From positions 496,001 to 560,000 of the forward strand of contig NZ_OBQC01000001.1 in the NCBI RefSeq assembly GCF_900220965.1: a stretch of 64,000 nucleotides of DNA. The letters are read 5' to 3'. Below the pieces are notes generated by a model. That model did no database searches. It was not told where the DNA came from and saw nothing but the letters and a program-made list of their open reading frames with translations. The DNA is from Ureibacillus acetophenoni. Its GTDB lineage: Bacteria > Bacillota > Bacilli > Bacillales_A > Planococcaceae. A program made the translations under genes and the position numbers. Below are positions 18,225 to 27,838 of this stretch, one piece after another (within the stretch, counting starts at the first letter, position 1; every line of letters begins with the position of its first letter).

Positions 18225-19621
18225 CAGTACAAAATTTGACGCCTAGACAAATAACAGAACATTTAAACAGACATATTGTAGGACAAACTCAAGCAAAAAG
18301 AGCTGTTGCGATTGCTCTGCGTAACCGTTTTCGTCGTTCATTATTAAGTGAAGACATGAAAAATGAGATTATCCCTAAAAATATATTAATGATTGGTCCA
18401 ACTGGTGTTGGTAAAACAGAAATCGCCAGACGTATTGCAAAACTTACAAATGCACCTTTTATTAAAGTAGAGGCTACGAAGTTTACAGAGGTTGGTTATG
18501 TCGGTAGAGATGTTGAATCGATGGTTCGCGATTTAGTAGAGGCATCAAGACGTCTAGTAAAAGATGAAATGATGAACAACGTTAAAGATCAAGCTGAAAC
18601 ACTGGCGAATGAAGCAATTGTGAAGTTATTAGTTCCATCCATGAGGAAAGAAAAAATGGCACAAAATCCTTTCGAAATGTTATTTGGTGGCCAAAGGAAC
18701 GATAATGTTCAAGAAGATACGAGCCATGAAGAAACTGAAATTCGTTCAAAGCGTTCTCAAATTGCTGCTGATTTACAAGCTGGTAAGTTGGAAGAGTCTT
18801 ATGTAACGGTGGAAGTGACTGAACAAAATACTGCCATGTTCGATATGATGCCTGGTATGGGCATTGATATGGGTTCTTCTGGAATGCAAGATATGCTTTC
18901 AAACTTAATGCCTAAAAAGAAAAAGAAACGAAAAATGAAAGTTAAAGATGCAAGAAGAATTCTTATTATCGAAGAGGCAAATAAGTTAATCGATTCTGAC
19001 GAATTAGCACAAGAAGCAATTAATCGTGCAGAACAATCAGGAATCATTTTTATCGATGAAATCGATAAAATTGCAAGTCGTGGTTCATCTTCCTCTGCGG
19101 ACGTCTCTAGAGAAGGTGTTCAACGCGATATTCTACCGATTGTAGAAGGGTCGACAGTAACGACGAAATATGGCCCTGTTAAGACAGATTTTATTCTGTT
19201 TATTGCAGCTGGAGCTTTCCATATGTCAAAGCCAAGTGACTTAATACCAGAATTACAAGGACGATTCCCAATTCGAGTGGAACTTGAAAAATTAACAAAA
19301 GAAGACTTTATCCGTATATTAAAAGAGCCTGACCAATCTTTAATCTTACAATACAAAGCATTACTTGAAACAGAAGGTGTAACGATTAACTTTACGGAAG
19401 ATGCAATTGATCGGATTGCAGAAATTGCAACTCAGGTTAATCAGGATACTGACAATATCGGAGCAAGAAGACTTCATACGATTTTAGAACGACTGCTAGA
19501 GGAACTATCCTTTGAAGCGTCTGAAATCGGACCGAGTCATATTGAAATTACACCAGCTTATGTTGATTCAAAATTAGCTGAGATTTCAAAAAATAAAGAT
19601 TTATCTCAATTTATATTATAA
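18221..19621 (+). CDS. hslU: ATPase subunit HslU (ClpY/CodX) of the HslUV protease
   Basis: 466 residues. AAA+ unfoldase feeding HslV. Walker [10 protein letters not shown] (about 64-72), pore/AAA segment [13 protein letters not shown], an inserted I-domain (about 110-245, Met/Lys-rich), Walker [14 protein letters not shown], sensor regions, and C-terminal LSQFIL that docks into HslV. ATG overlaps the hslV stop (ATGA). Confidence 0.97.
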   Translation: MTVQNLTPRQITEHLNRHIVGQTQAKRAVAIALRNRFRRSLLSEDMKNEIIPKNILMIGPTGVGKTEIARRIAKLTNAPFIKVEATKFTEVGYVGRDVESMVRDLVEASRRLVKDEMMNNVKDQAETLANEAIVKLLVPSMRKEKMAQNPFEMLFGGQRNDNVQEDTSHEETEIRSKRSQIAADLQAGKLEESYVTVEVTEQNTAMFDMMPGMGIDMGSSGMQDMLSNLMPKKKKKRKMKVKDARRILIIEEANKLIDSDELAQEAINRAEQSGIIFIDEIDKIASRGSSSSADVSREGVQRDILPIVEGSTVTTKYGPVKTDFILFIAAGAFHMSKPSDLIPELQGRFPIRVELEKLTKEDFIRILKEPDQSLILQYKALLETEGVTINFTEDAIDRIAEIATQVNQDTDNIGARRLHTILERLLEELSFEASEIGPSHIEITPAYVDSKLAEISKNKDLSQFIL

Positions 19622-19676
19622 AAGTTATAGTTATGTTCAAAATAAGGATACGAACCCTTTAGGAGGAAATATTTAA

Positions 19677-20456
19677 ATGAATTTATTAAGTAAAACACGT
19701 AAAATTAACTCTATGCTACAAGCATCTGCTGGTAAACCAGTAAACTTTAAGGAAATGGCTGACACTCTTGGCGATATTATTGATTGCAACGTATTTATCG
19801 TAAGTCGTAAAGGTAAATTACTTGGTATTTCAATTCACCATAAAATTGAAAACGAACGTATTAAAAAGATGTTTGAAGAACGTCAATTCCCTGAAGAATA
19901 TACATCAAACTTATTTACAATTACAGAAACATCTCCAAATTTAGATGTTAATAATGAACATACAGTATTCCCTGTTGAGAATAAGGAATTATTCCCAAAT
20001 GGTTTAACTACAATTGTTCCTATTAATGGTGGTGGAGAACGTTTAGGAACATTAATTCTTGCTCATATTGATACTGAATTTGGTGATGATGATCTAATCC
20101 TTGCTGAATATGGTGCAACTGTAGTAGGTATGGAAATTTTACGTGAAAAATCAGAGGAAATTGAAGAAGAAGCTCGTAGTAAAGCAGTAGTTCAAATGGC
20201 GATTAATTCATTATCATATAGTGAATTAGAAGCAATTGAACACATCTTTGAAGAACTTGATGGATATGAAGGTCTATTAGTTGCTTCGAAAATTGCGGAC
20301 CGTGTTGGTATAACTAGATCTGTAATTGTTAATGCACTTCGTAAATTAGAATCTGCTGGTGTAATCGAGTCACGTTCTCTAGGTATGAAAGGGACATATA
20401 TTAAAGTGTTAAACGATAAGTTCTTAACTGCCCTTGCTGAAATAAAAATGAAATAA
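19677..20456 (+). CDS. codY: Global nutritional repressor CodY
   Basis: 259 residues. GTP- and branched-chain-amino-acid-sensing repressor. N-terminal GAF domain (about 1-150) and C-terminal winged helix-turn-helix ([33 protein letters not shown]). AGGAGG precedes ATG 19677. Known B. subtilis CodY targets include the fla/che operon immediately downstream. A strong terminator separates the two here. Confidence 0.98.
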   Translation: MNLLSKTRKINSMLQASAGKPVNFKEMADTLGDIIDCNVFIVSRKGKLLGISIHHKIENERIKKMFEERQFPEEYTSNLFTITETSPNLDVNNEHTVFPVENKELFPNGLTTIVPINGGGERLGTLILAHIDTEFGDDDLILAEYGATVVGMEILREKSEEIEEEARSKAVVQMAINSLSYSELEAIEHIFEELDGYEGLLVASKIADRVGITRSVIVNALRKLESAGVIESRSLGMKGTYIKVLNDKFLTALAEIKMK

Positions 20457-20471
20457 ATATGTTAAATATTA

Positions 20472-20503
20472 GGATTTCATCGCTTCGATGAAATCCTTTT
20501 TTT
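20472..20503 (+). terminator. Rho-independent terminator after codY
   Basis: GGATTTCATCG (20472-20482) pairs perfectly with CGATGAAATCC (20486-20496) over a CTT loop, followed by seven T. Confidence 0.92.
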
Positions 20504-20577
20504 ATTGTCGGTATTATAGACCTATAATAATGGCATTTATTTAACAATTAATATACCGTAATACCTTGATATATATT

Positions 20578-20586
20578 TGATATAAT
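20578..20586 (+). promoter_or_regulatory. Candidate fla/che sigma-A promoter (extended -10)
   Basis: TGATATAAT is a perfect extended -10 box (TGnTATAAT). The -35 region is poor (GTAATA at 17 nt). It lies about 210 nt before flgB, leaving a long leader. The rest of the 338-nt gap 20457-20794 holds the codY terminator, a CodY-like box and a hairpin. Confidence 0.5.
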
Positions 20587-20654
20587 ATACTATTTTCTTT
20601 CAATACATAAATTATCCTGTCGAATAAAGTTGAGTCAGAATGAAAAAAGTGAAT

Positions 20655-20669
20655 AATTCTCGAAAAATA
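20655..20669 (+). promoter_or_regulatory. Weak CodY-box-like sequence
   Basis: AATTCTCGAAAAATA matches the CodY consensus AATTTTCWGAAAATT at 11 of 15 positions. It is in the fla/che leader, about 70 nt downstream of the candidate -10. B. subtilis CodY represses fla/che, so the position is sensible, but such matches are common in AT-rich DNA. Confidence 0.25.
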
Positions 20670-20698
20670 TTGTCAAAAATAGTTCGGACGCCCTATTA

Positions 20699-20727
20699 AA
20701 AAGTGACGAAAGGTAATAGACACTTTT
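20699..20727 (+). other. Hairpin in the fla/che leader
   Basis: AAAAGTG (20699-20705) can pair with CACTTTT (20721-20727) over a 15-nt loop, without a T-tract. It lies about 70 nt before the flgB start and could affect leader stability or translation. Confidence 0.35.
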
Positions 20728-20794
20728 GCTTATCTTATTTAAAATTAGATGAGATTGTTATAGAATAGTAAACTTTTTAATAGAGGTGAAACGT

Positions 20795-21187
20795 TTGAAT
20801 CTTTTTGGAGGTACTATTAACAGCTTAGAAAAGGGTTTGCAATATGCGACTTTAAAAAATAAAACGATAGCGCAAAATATAGCGAATGTTGACACACCGA
20901 ATTACAAAGCGAAAGATGTTAGTTTTAAACAAATGTTACAGGACAAACAAACTACTTTCATTTCAGCTAATCGAACTGACATAAGACATTATGATTTTGA
21001 AATTACAAACAAACCATCTAATGTATCGAGTTATGAAAATTTTACATATAGAAACGACGGAAATGGTGTAGATATGGATGCAGAGCAAGCAAAATTAGCT
21101 CAAAATACAATCTACTATAATGCTCTTGTTGATCGTATAAACGGGAAGCTTAACACTTTAAACACTGTTATTAAAGGAGGGCGTTAA
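20795..21187 (+). CDS. flgB: Flagellar proximal rod protein FlgB
   Basis: 130 residues. Rod protein at the base of the flagellar axial structure. Begins LFGGTINSLEKGLQ with the axial-protein N-terminal helix containing NIANVDTPNYKAKDV. TTG 20795 is chosen because the in-frame GTG at 20786 lies inside the Shine-Dalgarno GAGGTG. First gene of fla/che; flgC starts 2 nt after its stop. Confidence 0.95.
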   Translation: MNLFGGTINSLEKGLQYATLKNKTIAQNIANVDTPNYKAKDVSFKQMLQDKQTTFISANRTDIRHYDFEITNKPSNVSSYENFTYRNDGNGVDMDAEQAKLAQNTIYYNALVDRINGKLNTLNTVIKGGR

Positions 21188-21189
21188 TC

Positions 21190-21642
21190 TTGTCAATTTT
21201 TAAGAGTATGAATATTACTTCATCTGCATTAACGACACAGCGTTTAAGAATGGATGTAATCTCGTCAAATATCGCAAATATCGACACGACTCGCGCTAAA
21301 GTAGTTGATGGTGAGTGGGAACCCTATCGTAGAAAAACAGTGACACTATCAGCTAATGAAGGTCGATTTTCAAATTTCTTAAATAAGGCAATGGGAAAAA
21401 ACGAGGTAGGTAATGGTGTAAAGGTTACCTCTATAAATGATGATACAGAAACACCTCTTAAATTGGTTTATGACCCAACACATCCAGATGCAAATGAAGA
21501 TGGGTATGTGGAAATGCCAAACGTAGACTTATTAAGAGAAATGGTAGATTTAATATCTGCAACTCGTTCCTACGAAGCAAATATTACAGTTTTTAATGCA
21601 AATAAAGCTATGCTTACTAAGGCATTAGAAATAGGAAAATAA
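21190..21642 (+). CDS. flgC: Flagellar proximal rod protein FlgC
   Basis: 150 residues. N-terminal rod motif (SSALTTQRLRMDVISSNIANIDTT) and C-terminal helix (NVDLLREMVDLISATRSYEANITVFNANKAM) characteristic of FlgC. TTG start preceded by AGGAGGG, which overlaps the flgB end. Assembles with FlgB, FlgF/G and FliE above the MS ring. Confidence 0.96.
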   Translation: MSIFKSMNITSSALTTQRLRMDVISSNIANIDTTRAKVVDGEWEPYRRKTVTLSANEGRFSNFLNKAMGKNEVGNGVKVTSINDDTETPLKLVYDPTHPDANEDGYVEMPNVDLLREMVDLISATRSYEANITVFNANKAMLTKALEIGK

Positions 21643-21662
21643 CCAAGAAATGGTGATATATT

Positions 21663-21974
21663 ATGGCAATTAATTCAATTTCTTTAATGAGCCCTATCCA
21701 AATTACTAATGAAGCAAATAAATTAACAGTTAAACCTACTCCTTATGAGGCGGGTCAAAAGTTCTCAAATTTCTTAAATGAGGCAATCCAATCTGTTAAT
21801 AATCAACAAATCCAATCAGATACGATGACCCAAAAATTAATTAATGGAGAAGATGTTGATTTACATGAAGTGATGATTGCATCTCAAAAAGCAAGTATTA
21901 CATTGAATGCAACAATGGAAGTTCGTAACAAAGTGATCGATGCATACCAGGAGATTATGCGTATGTCAATCTAA
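21663..21974 (+). CDS. fliE: Flagellar hook-basal body protein FliE
   Basis: 103 residues. Adaptor between the MS ring and the rod. C-terminal half shows the FliE signature DLHEVMIASQKASITLNATMEVRNKVIDAYQEIMRM. ATG 21663 after TGGTGAT. A stem-loop lies in the 57-nt gap to fliF. Confidence 0.95.
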   Translation: MAINSISLMSPIQITNEANKLTVKPTPYEAGQKFSNFLNEAIQSVNNQQIQSDTMTQKLINGEDVDLHEVMIASQKASITLNATMEVRNKVIDAYQEIMRMSI

Positions 21975-21978
21975 CTGC

Positions 21979-22022
21979 TGGTTATGCGAATATGAATTGT
22001 TTGTATATTCAATATAACCGGA
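21979..22022 (+). other. Hairpin overlapping the fliF ribosome-binding site
   Basis: CTGGTTAT (21979-21986) pairs with ATAACCGG (22015-22022), with a possible inner ATAT/ATAT pairing. The last two G are the first bases of the fliF Shine-Dalgarno GGAGG (22021-22025). Confidence 0.4.
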
Positions 22023-22031
22023 GGACTCATA

Positions 22032-23630
22032 ATGAACGAACGACTTACAAAAGTGAAAACTGACTCCACGCAATTTTGGAAGAGCAGATCAAAAAAACAA
22101 AAAGGTACAATTGTAGGGACATTAATTGGTGTTATTCTCTTAGCTGGCATTCTTACATATTTCTTTACAAGAACTACAATGGTACCTCTTTTCACTGAAC
22201 TTTCAATGAAAGAAGTTGGAGAAATTTCTGAAGTATTAACAGCACAAGGTACTTCATTTGAAATCGCTCCAGGTGGAACAAATATTCTAGTACCCGAAAG
22301 TGAAGTAGATTCTTTAAAAGTATCATTAGCATCTCAAGGTTATCCAAACTCTGGAGAGATTAATAACTCTTTCTTTACGACAAATGCCGGATTTGGTATG
22401 ACAGATAATGAATTCGAGGTTATTCGATTAGCAGCGACACAAACAGAATTGGAAAACTTAATAAAAACTATCGACGGCATTAAAAATGCAAATGTTATGA
22501 TTTCGCTTCCTAAAAAAGGTGTTTTTGTTAATGATATGAACCAAGAGGCGAGTGCTGCTATTACACTTGATACTGAACCAGGTCATCAATTTAGCGGTGA
22601 ACAAATCGCTACTTTATATAACTTAGTTTCAAAGAGTATCCCTAATTTAAGTACTGATAATATTGTTATTACAAACCAGCATTCTGAATATTTCGATTTA
22701 GAATCGGCGACTACTGGCTCAGGTTCTGTTGATACTGTTCAAGGTCAAATGGAAGTAAAGAAAACAATTGAACGCGACCTTCAACGTCAAGTACAACAAA
22801 TGCTTGGTACGCTTATGGGACAAGATAAAGTTGTTGTATCAGTAACAACAGATATCGATTTTAAGCAGGAAAACAGACAAGAAAATATTGTTCAACCAGT
22901 TGATGAAGAAAATATGGCTGGAATTGAAATTAGTGCACAAAGAATTACAGAAACATACACTGGCTCAAATGCTGGTGCAGCGACTGGTACACCACAGGGC
23001 GGTGTAGCTGAAGATCCATTAACGTATCCACAAACTGGAAGTGGTGATGGAGAATACGAACGTGTTGAAGAAACTATCAACAATGATGTAAATCGTATAA
23101 CAAAGGAAATTCAAGAAAGTCCTTATAAAATCCGTGATATAGGTATTCAAGTAGCTGTAGAGCCTCCAGTTGCGGAAGATGTAACATCTCTTTCTGATAG
23201 TGTACGTGCGGATATCGAACAAATATTATCTACTATTGTTCGTACTTCTATTGATAAAGAAGTAGCTGGTGATTTAACTGATCAGCAAATCGACGAGAAA
23301 ATTGTTGTTTCCGTTCAACCGTTTTATGGAAACGATGTTACTAAAGTTGAAGATTTAAAACCTGTCATCCCTTGGTGGATTTGGGTAATTGGAGGCATAC
23401 TAGTTGTTGTTATTGTATTGCTAGTTGTTACGCTTCTATTATCAAAAAGAAAACAAGCACAAGCTGAAGAAATTGAAGTTATCGAAGAACAAAGAGAATT
23501 ATTTGTTGATGATATAAATGAAGAAAAAGAAACAGAAAGTACAGTTCGTCGTAAACAACTAGAAAAGATGGCGAAAGAAAAACCAGAAGACTTTGCGAAA
23601 TTATTACGAAGTTGGATTGCTGAGGAATAA
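22032..23630 (+). CDS. fliF: Flagellar MS-ring protein FliF
   Basis: 532 residues. Membrane ring on which the flagellum is built. Membrane segments at about 27-47 (GTIVGTLIGVILLAGILTYF) and about 450-475 (WWIWVIGGILVVVIVLLVVTLLL) flank the periplasmic ring-building domains. The C-terminal cytoplasmic tail (KMAKEKPEDFAKLLRSWIAEE) is the FliG-binding end. The GGAGG may be partly held in a hairpin. Confidence 0.97.
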   Translation: MNERLTKVKTDSTQFWKSRSKKQKGTIVGTLIGVILLAGILTYFFTRTTMVPLFTELSMKEVGEISEVLTAQGTSFEIAPGGTNILVPESEVDSLKVSLASQGYPNSGEINNSFFTTNAGFGMTDNEFEVIRLAATQTELENLIKTIDGIKNANVMISLPKKGVFVNDMNQEASAAITLDTEPGHQFSGEQIATLYNLVSKSIPNLSTDNIVITNQHSEYFDLESATTGSGSVDTVQGQMEVKKTIERDLQRQVQQMLGTLMGQDKVVVSVTTDIDFKQENRQENIVQPVDEENMAGIEISAQRITETYTGSNAGAATGTPQGGVAEDPLTYPQTGSGDGEYERVEETINNDVNRITKEIQESPYKIRDIGIQVAVEPPVAEDVTSLSDSVRADIEQILSTIVRTSIDKEVAGDLTDQQIDEKIVVSVQPFYGNDVTKVEDLKPVIPWWIWVIGGILVVVIVLLVVTLLLSKRKQAQAEEIEVIEEQRELFVDDINEEKETESTVRRKQLEKMAKEKPEDFAKLLRSWIAEE

Positions 23631-23644
23631 CGGGGGGTTAAAGT

Positions 23645-24658
23645 GTGTCTAAAAAAGATAAAGAATTAACAGGCAAACAGAAAGCTGCTTTACTGTTAAT
23701 TTCCCTTGGACCTGAGGTTTCTGCTTCAGTATACAAGCATTTAAATGAAGAAGAAATTGAACGTTTAACATTAGAAATATCCGGAGTTAAAAAAGTTGAA
23801 CCTAGTATTAAAGAAGATATAATTGAAGAATTTCATAATATCGCATTAGCGCAAGATTATATATCTCAAGGTGGTATAGGGTACGCGAAAACGATTTTAG
23901 AAAAAGCTTTAGGGCATGAACAAGCCCAAGCAATCATCAATCGGCTAACTTCTTCTTTACAAGTGCGTCCCTTTGACTTTGCTCGAAAAGCAGATCCGTC
24001 ACAAATTTTTAACTTTATACAAAATGAACATCCACAAACGATTGCATTAATACTTTCGTACTTAGACCCAGGTCAAGCGGGAGTAATATTATCCTCGTTA
24101 CCTCAAGAGGTACAAGCGGATATTGCAAAAAGAATAGCAATTATGGATTCAACTTCTCCGGAAGTAATAAGTGAAATTGAGTCCGTTTTAGAACGTAAAT
24201 TATCTTCAACGGTTACACAAGATTACACAGAGACTGGCGGAATCGACGCTGTTGTTGAAGTGTTAAATGGAGTAGACCGACAAACAGAAAAAACAATTCT
24301 TGATGCACTTGAAATTCAAGATCCAGAACTAGCAGAAGAAATTAAAAAGCGTATGTTTGTATTCGAAGATATTGTTACATTGGACAACCGTTCAATTCAA
24401 CGTGTTATCCGCGATTGTGAAAACGAAGATTTACTACTTTCTATGAAAGTAAGTAGCGATGAAGTAAAAGAAATCATTTTCAGAAATATGTCTAGTCGTA
24501 TGGCGGACACATTTAGAGAAGAAATGGAAATTATGGGACCTGTTCGTTTACGAGATGTTGAAGAAGCTCAATCTAGAATTGTGGCTGTTATTAGAAGACT
24601 AGAAGATGCTGGCGAAATCATTATTGCTCGTGGTGGAGGAGATGACGTCATTGTCTAG
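23645..24658 (+). CDS. fliG: Flagellar motor switch protein FliG
   Basis: 337 residues. C-ring protein that contacts the MotA stator and converts proton flow to torque. N-terminal LTGKQKAALLLISLGPEVSASVYKHL binds FliF; the middle domain carries the EHPQTIALILSYL segment; the C-terminal domain has the charged torque helix (MSSRMADTFREEMEIMGPVRLRDVEEAQ). GTG start at 23645 after GGGGGG. Its end overlaps fliH. Confidence 0.97.
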   Translation: MSKKDKELTGKQKAALLLISLGPEVSASVYKHLNEEEIERLTLEISGVKKVEPSIKEDIIEEFHNIALAQDYISQGGIGYAKTILEKALGHEQAQAIINRLTSSLQVRPFDFARKADPSQIFNFIQNEHPQTIALILSYLDPGQAGVILSSLPQEVQADIAKRIAIMDSTSPEVISEIESVLERKLSSTVTQDYTETGGIDAVVEVLNGVDRQTEKTILDALEIQDPELAEEIKKRMFVFEDIVTLDNRSIQRVIRDCENEDLLLSMKVSSDEVKEIIFRNMSSRMADTFREEMEIMGPVRLRDVEEAQSRIVAVIRRLEDAGEIIIARGGGDDVIV

Positions 24659-25421
24659 AATCATTCGCTCCGTAAATTCAACAAGACAAGAAGTAAAGCC
24701 ATTTGAAATTCAAATACGAGATATTTTTACAGAACAGTTTGATTCGCTTGCTGAAGAACATACTGAACCATCTATAGAACAAATTTTTCAAGAAAAGAAA
24801 AAACAATTAGAAGAAGAGCGAAAACAACTTCAAATTGAACGTGAAGAATTTGAACAACTAAGAGTGCTCCAACTTGAAGAACTTACAAATTTAAGAAACC
24901 TTTGGGAAGAAGAGAAATTAGTCCTTCAAAAAGAAGCGTATGATGAAGGTTTTAGTCAGGGCTATGAAGAGGGCATTCAAAAAGCAAACGCTGATATGAT
25001 GCAGTCTCTTCAATTAGCCAATGAAACTATTATTAACTCTAAAGAAAATGCAAGAAAGTATATTGAAGATCAAGAACATGTAATTTTAGACTTAGCAATT
25101 ACAGCTGCTGAAAGAATTCTTGGAGCTTCATTAGATAGGGATGACGAATTATTCATCTCCATCGTTAAGCGAGGTTTAAAAGAGGCAAGGGAAATGAAGG
25201 AAATAAAGCTATATGCCTCTCCTAAATACCATGGGCTTATTACGAAAAATCGTGATGAGCTAGTAGAGTTGTTCCCTACTGATGTACCTTTTTTCATCTT
25301 TGTTAATGAAGAATTCAACGACACCGACTGTTATATAGAAACAAATCATGGACGTATCGTTATTTCAATTGATGAACAACTAAATGAACTACGATTAAAG
25401 TTAAGCGAGATACTGGGGTAA
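24651..25421 (+). CDS. fliH: Flagellar assembly protein FliH
   Basis: 256 residues. Regulator of the export ATPase FliI. Glu/Lys/Gln-rich coiled coil (about 45-110) with the helix EGFSQGYEEGIQKA (GxxxG-like repeat), then a V-ATPase E-subunit-like C-terminal domain (LDLAITAAERILG). I chose TTG 24651, 9 nt from GGAGGAG (24635-24641). ATG 24642 abuts the Shine-Dalgarno. Overlaps the fliG end by 8 nt. Confidence 0.92.
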   Translation: MSRIIRSVNSTRQEVKPFEIQIRDIFTEQFDSLAEEHTEPSIEQIFQEKKKQLEEERKQLQIEREEFEQLRVLQLEELTNLRNLWEEEKLVLQKEAYDEGFSQGYEEGIQKANADMMQSLQLANETIINSKENARKYIEDQEHVILDLAITAAERILGASLDRDDELFISIVKRGLKEAREMKEIKLYASPKYHGLITKNRDELVELFPTDVPFFIFVNEEFNDTDCYIETNHGRIVISIDEQLNELRLKLSEILG

Positions 25422-25432
25422 AGGATGATTAC

Positions 25433-26755
25433 ATGCATGCGGCTCAATTAATAAACCAAATACCGAATATATCAACCTTTAAAAAGTTTGGAAAAATTAC
25501 AAGAGTAGTTGGCTTAATGATTGAATCACAAGGACCAGAAAGTTCAATTGGTGATGTATGTAAAATTCACGTTAATTCATCCAAACATGGTCATCAAGTG
25601 ATTTTAGCTGAAGTAGTAGGCTTTAATGGTGAATTGGTCATGCTAATGCCCTATACATCTATTAGAGAAATTTCAATTGGATGTTTAGTAGAAGGAACTG
25701 GGTCCCCGCTTGAAGTAAAAGTGGGTCCAGAGTTGATAGGTAAAGTGTTAGATTCAATGGGTAATCCCTTTGATGGATCTTCGTTACCAAGAGGTTTAGT
25801 TACTGTACAAACTGAAAAAGAACCTCCAAATCCGTTAAGTAGACCACCGATTAATGACCAACTAGAGGTAGGCGTAAAAGCAATTGATGGTATGTTAACT
25901 GTTGGAATGGGTCAACGTGTTGGTATTTTTGCAGGTTCTGGAGTTGGTAAAAGTACATTGTTAGGAATGATTGCACGAAATACAAACGCAGACTTGAACG
26001 TCATTGCTTTAATTGGTGAACGTGGTAGGGAAGTTTTAGAATTCATTGAAAGGGACTTAGGTAAGGAAGGGTTAAGTAGATCCATTGTCATCGCAGCGAC
26101 TGGAGATCAACCCGCTTTAATGCGAATTAAAGGAGCCTTTACCGCAACAGCGATTGCAGAATATTTCAGAGATCGTGGTTTAAATGTCATGCTAATGATG
26201 GATTCAGTAACGCGAGTAGCCATGGCACAACGTGAAATTGGTCTTGCAACAGGTGAACCACCAGCACAAAAGGGGTATACACCATCTGTATTTTCAATTT
26301 TACCGAAACTACTAGAACGGACGGGTACAAATCAACATGGAAGTATTACTGCGTTTTATACAGTGCTCGTTGATGGAGATGACATGAACGAACCAATTGC
26401 AGATACTGTCCGCGGGATTTTAGATGGTCATATAGTTTTAGATCGAGCCCTGGCAAACAAAGGGCAATATCCGGCGATAAACGTTCTTAAAAGTGTCAGT
26501 CGACTTATGAACAATATATCTGACGATGAGCATGTAAAAGCAGCAAGTCGCCTCCGTGAACTGTATTATACATATTCAAAATCTGAAGACTTAATTAATA
26601 TCGGTGCATATAAACGTGGAACTTCAAAAGAAATAGATGAAGCAATTCATTATGAACCACTAATTACGAATTTCTTGAAACAAAGTTACAAAGAAAAAAT
26701 TACGTTACAAGATAGTGTAAATGAATTAATTGCTTTATCTAATGGTGGTGGATAA
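25433..26755 (+). CDS. fliI: Flagellum-specific export ATPase FliI
   Basis: 440 residues. F1-beta-like ATPase of the type III export apparatus. Walker A GIFAGSGVGKSTLLGM (about 163-178), the ALIGERGREVLEF segment, Walker B LMMDSVTRVAMAQREIGLA, and the family segment PPAQKGYTPSVFSILPKLLERTG. ATG 25433. fliJ follows 2 nt after its stop, so they are tightly coupled. Confidence 0.98.
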   Translation: MHAAQLINQIPNISTFKKFGKITRVVGLMIESQGPESSIGDVCKIHVNSSKHGHQVILAEVVGFNGELVMLMPYTSIREISIGCLVEGTGSPLEVKVGPELIGKVLDSMGNPFDGSSLPRGLVTVQTEKEPPNPLSRPPINDQLEVGVKAIDGMLTVGMGQRVGIFAGSGVGKSTLLGMIARNTNADLNVIALIGERGREVLEFIERDLGKEGLSRSIVIAATGDQPALMRIKGAFTATAIAEYFRDRGLNVMLMMDSVTRVAMAQREIGLATGEPPAQKGYTPSVFSILPKLLERTGTNQHGSITAFYTVLVDGDDMNEPIADTVRGILDGHIVLDRALANKGQYPAINVLKSVSRLMNNISDDEHVKAASRLRELYYTYSKSEDLINIGAYKRGTSKEIDEAIHYEPLITNFLKQSYKEKITLQDSVNELIALSNGGG

Positions 26756-26757
26756 TA

Positions 26758-27207
26758 ATGCTCCAATATAAATATAGATTTGAAAAAATTTTAACCATTC
26801 GAGAACAAGAAAAACAACAATCGGAAATGGCATATAAGGAATCTGTTCAAGCATTTGAGCAAGTTGCTACGAAACTATACGAATTGTTAAAGAAAAAAGA
26901 AGATTTATTAAATGACCAAGCAGAAAAGTTAAAAACAGGATCAACTATTCATGAAATTCATCATTTCGCTTCATTTATTGATAGTTTAGAAAAGTCGATA
27001 AACGATGTGCAACAAAAGGTAATGCAAGCGCGAACGAAAATGAACTGGCATGAACAAAAGTTAGTTGAAAAAAGTTTAGAAGTTCGTAAATTTGAAAAAA
27101 TGCGGGAGAAAGATTTTGAGAGCTTTAAAGAAGAACAAGACAAAGTAGAAATGCTAATGTTGGACGAGCTTTCATCTATTATGTATTCCAAAAGAGAAGT
27201 AAGGTGA
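26758..27207 (+). CDS. fliJ: Flagellar export chaperone/stalk protein FliJ
   Basis: 149 residues, almost entirely charged coiled coil (Gln/Lys/Glu-rich) beginning YKYRFEKILTIREQEKQQSEMAY, the typical FliJ start. It is the central stalk of the FliI hexamer and an escort for export chaperones. Position after fliI supports the call. Confidence 0.93.
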   Translation: MLQYKYRFEKILTIREQEKQQSEMAYKESVQAFEQVATKLYELLKKKEDLLNDQAEKLKTGSTIHEIHHFASFIDSLEKSINDVQQKVMQARTKMNWHEQKLVEKSLEVRKFEKMREKDFESFKEEQDKVEMLMLDELSSIMYSKREVR

Positions 27208-27213
27208 TCATTA

Positions 27214-27804
27214 ATGACTAGACCTACAATTGAAAAAAGGCCAATGGAAGATGTAAAATCACCGGGATTTTTCCAAAAATTCTTCTATTTAGTGTTAATT
27301 CCATTACTATTCGGAATTGCGGTGTTATTAGTGATTGCATCCTTTACAGGTACGAATGTATTTGAAAAGGCAAAAGAGATAACTGGAAATTTACCATTTG
27401 TCTCATCTCAAGATGAGACTCCTGAGTCGACGCCTATAGACAGTCAAAAAATTGTAGAGTTACAAGCTGAAATTGAGGAAAAAGAGGCACAAATAGTTAA
27501 ACTTCAATCTCAATTAGATAGTGCCATTGCGAAAAATCAAGAAGCTCAGAATTTACAAGAAGAACTTGAATATGAGATTCAAAAGTTAAAGAACGATCAA
27601 AGTGTTGCACAAAAAGAATTTACTGAAATTATTTCAGCTTTTGAAAAAATGACCGCAAAACAAGCTGCTCCAATTTTAGTAGAAATGGATCAAAATGAAG
27701 CGCTAAAAATATTAGCGGAGTTAAAACCAGAAACTCTATCAAAAGTGCTTTCTAAGATGAGTCCAGAAGATGCAGCAAAATTTACTGAACGATTAGCACA
27801 ATAG
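27214..27804 (+). CDS. ylxF: MotE-like flagellar protein YlxF
   Basis: 196 residues. One N-terminal membrane segment (about 20-45, FFYLVLIPLLFGIAVLLVIASF), a coiled coil (about 85-135) and a C-terminal MgtE-N-like helical domain (MDQNEALKILAELKPETLSKVLSKMSPEDAAKFTERL). This is the architecture of Bacillus YlxF and of MotE proteins that stabilise stator/MotB function. It lies between fliJ and fliK, as in B. subtilis. Confidence 0.88.
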   Translation: MTRPTIEKRPMEDVKSPGFFQKFFYLVLIPLLFGIAVLLVIASFTGTNVFEKAKEITGNLPFVSSQDETPESTPIDSQKIVELQAEIEEKEAQIVKLQSQLDSAIAKNQEAQNLQEELEYEIQKLKNDQSVAQKEFTEIISAFEKMTAKQAAPILVEMDQNEALKILAELKPETLSKVLSKMSPEDAAKFTERLAQ

Positions 27805-27838
27805 ACATAAACAATTAGCGTCGAAAGGGGGTGAAACT

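Noticed and set aside
20497-20520. Sigma-D-like -10 (GTCGGTAT) upstream of fla/che
   Set aside because: It overlaps the T-tract of the codY terminator, has two mismatches in the -10 and only TGAA at the -35 position; too weak to call.
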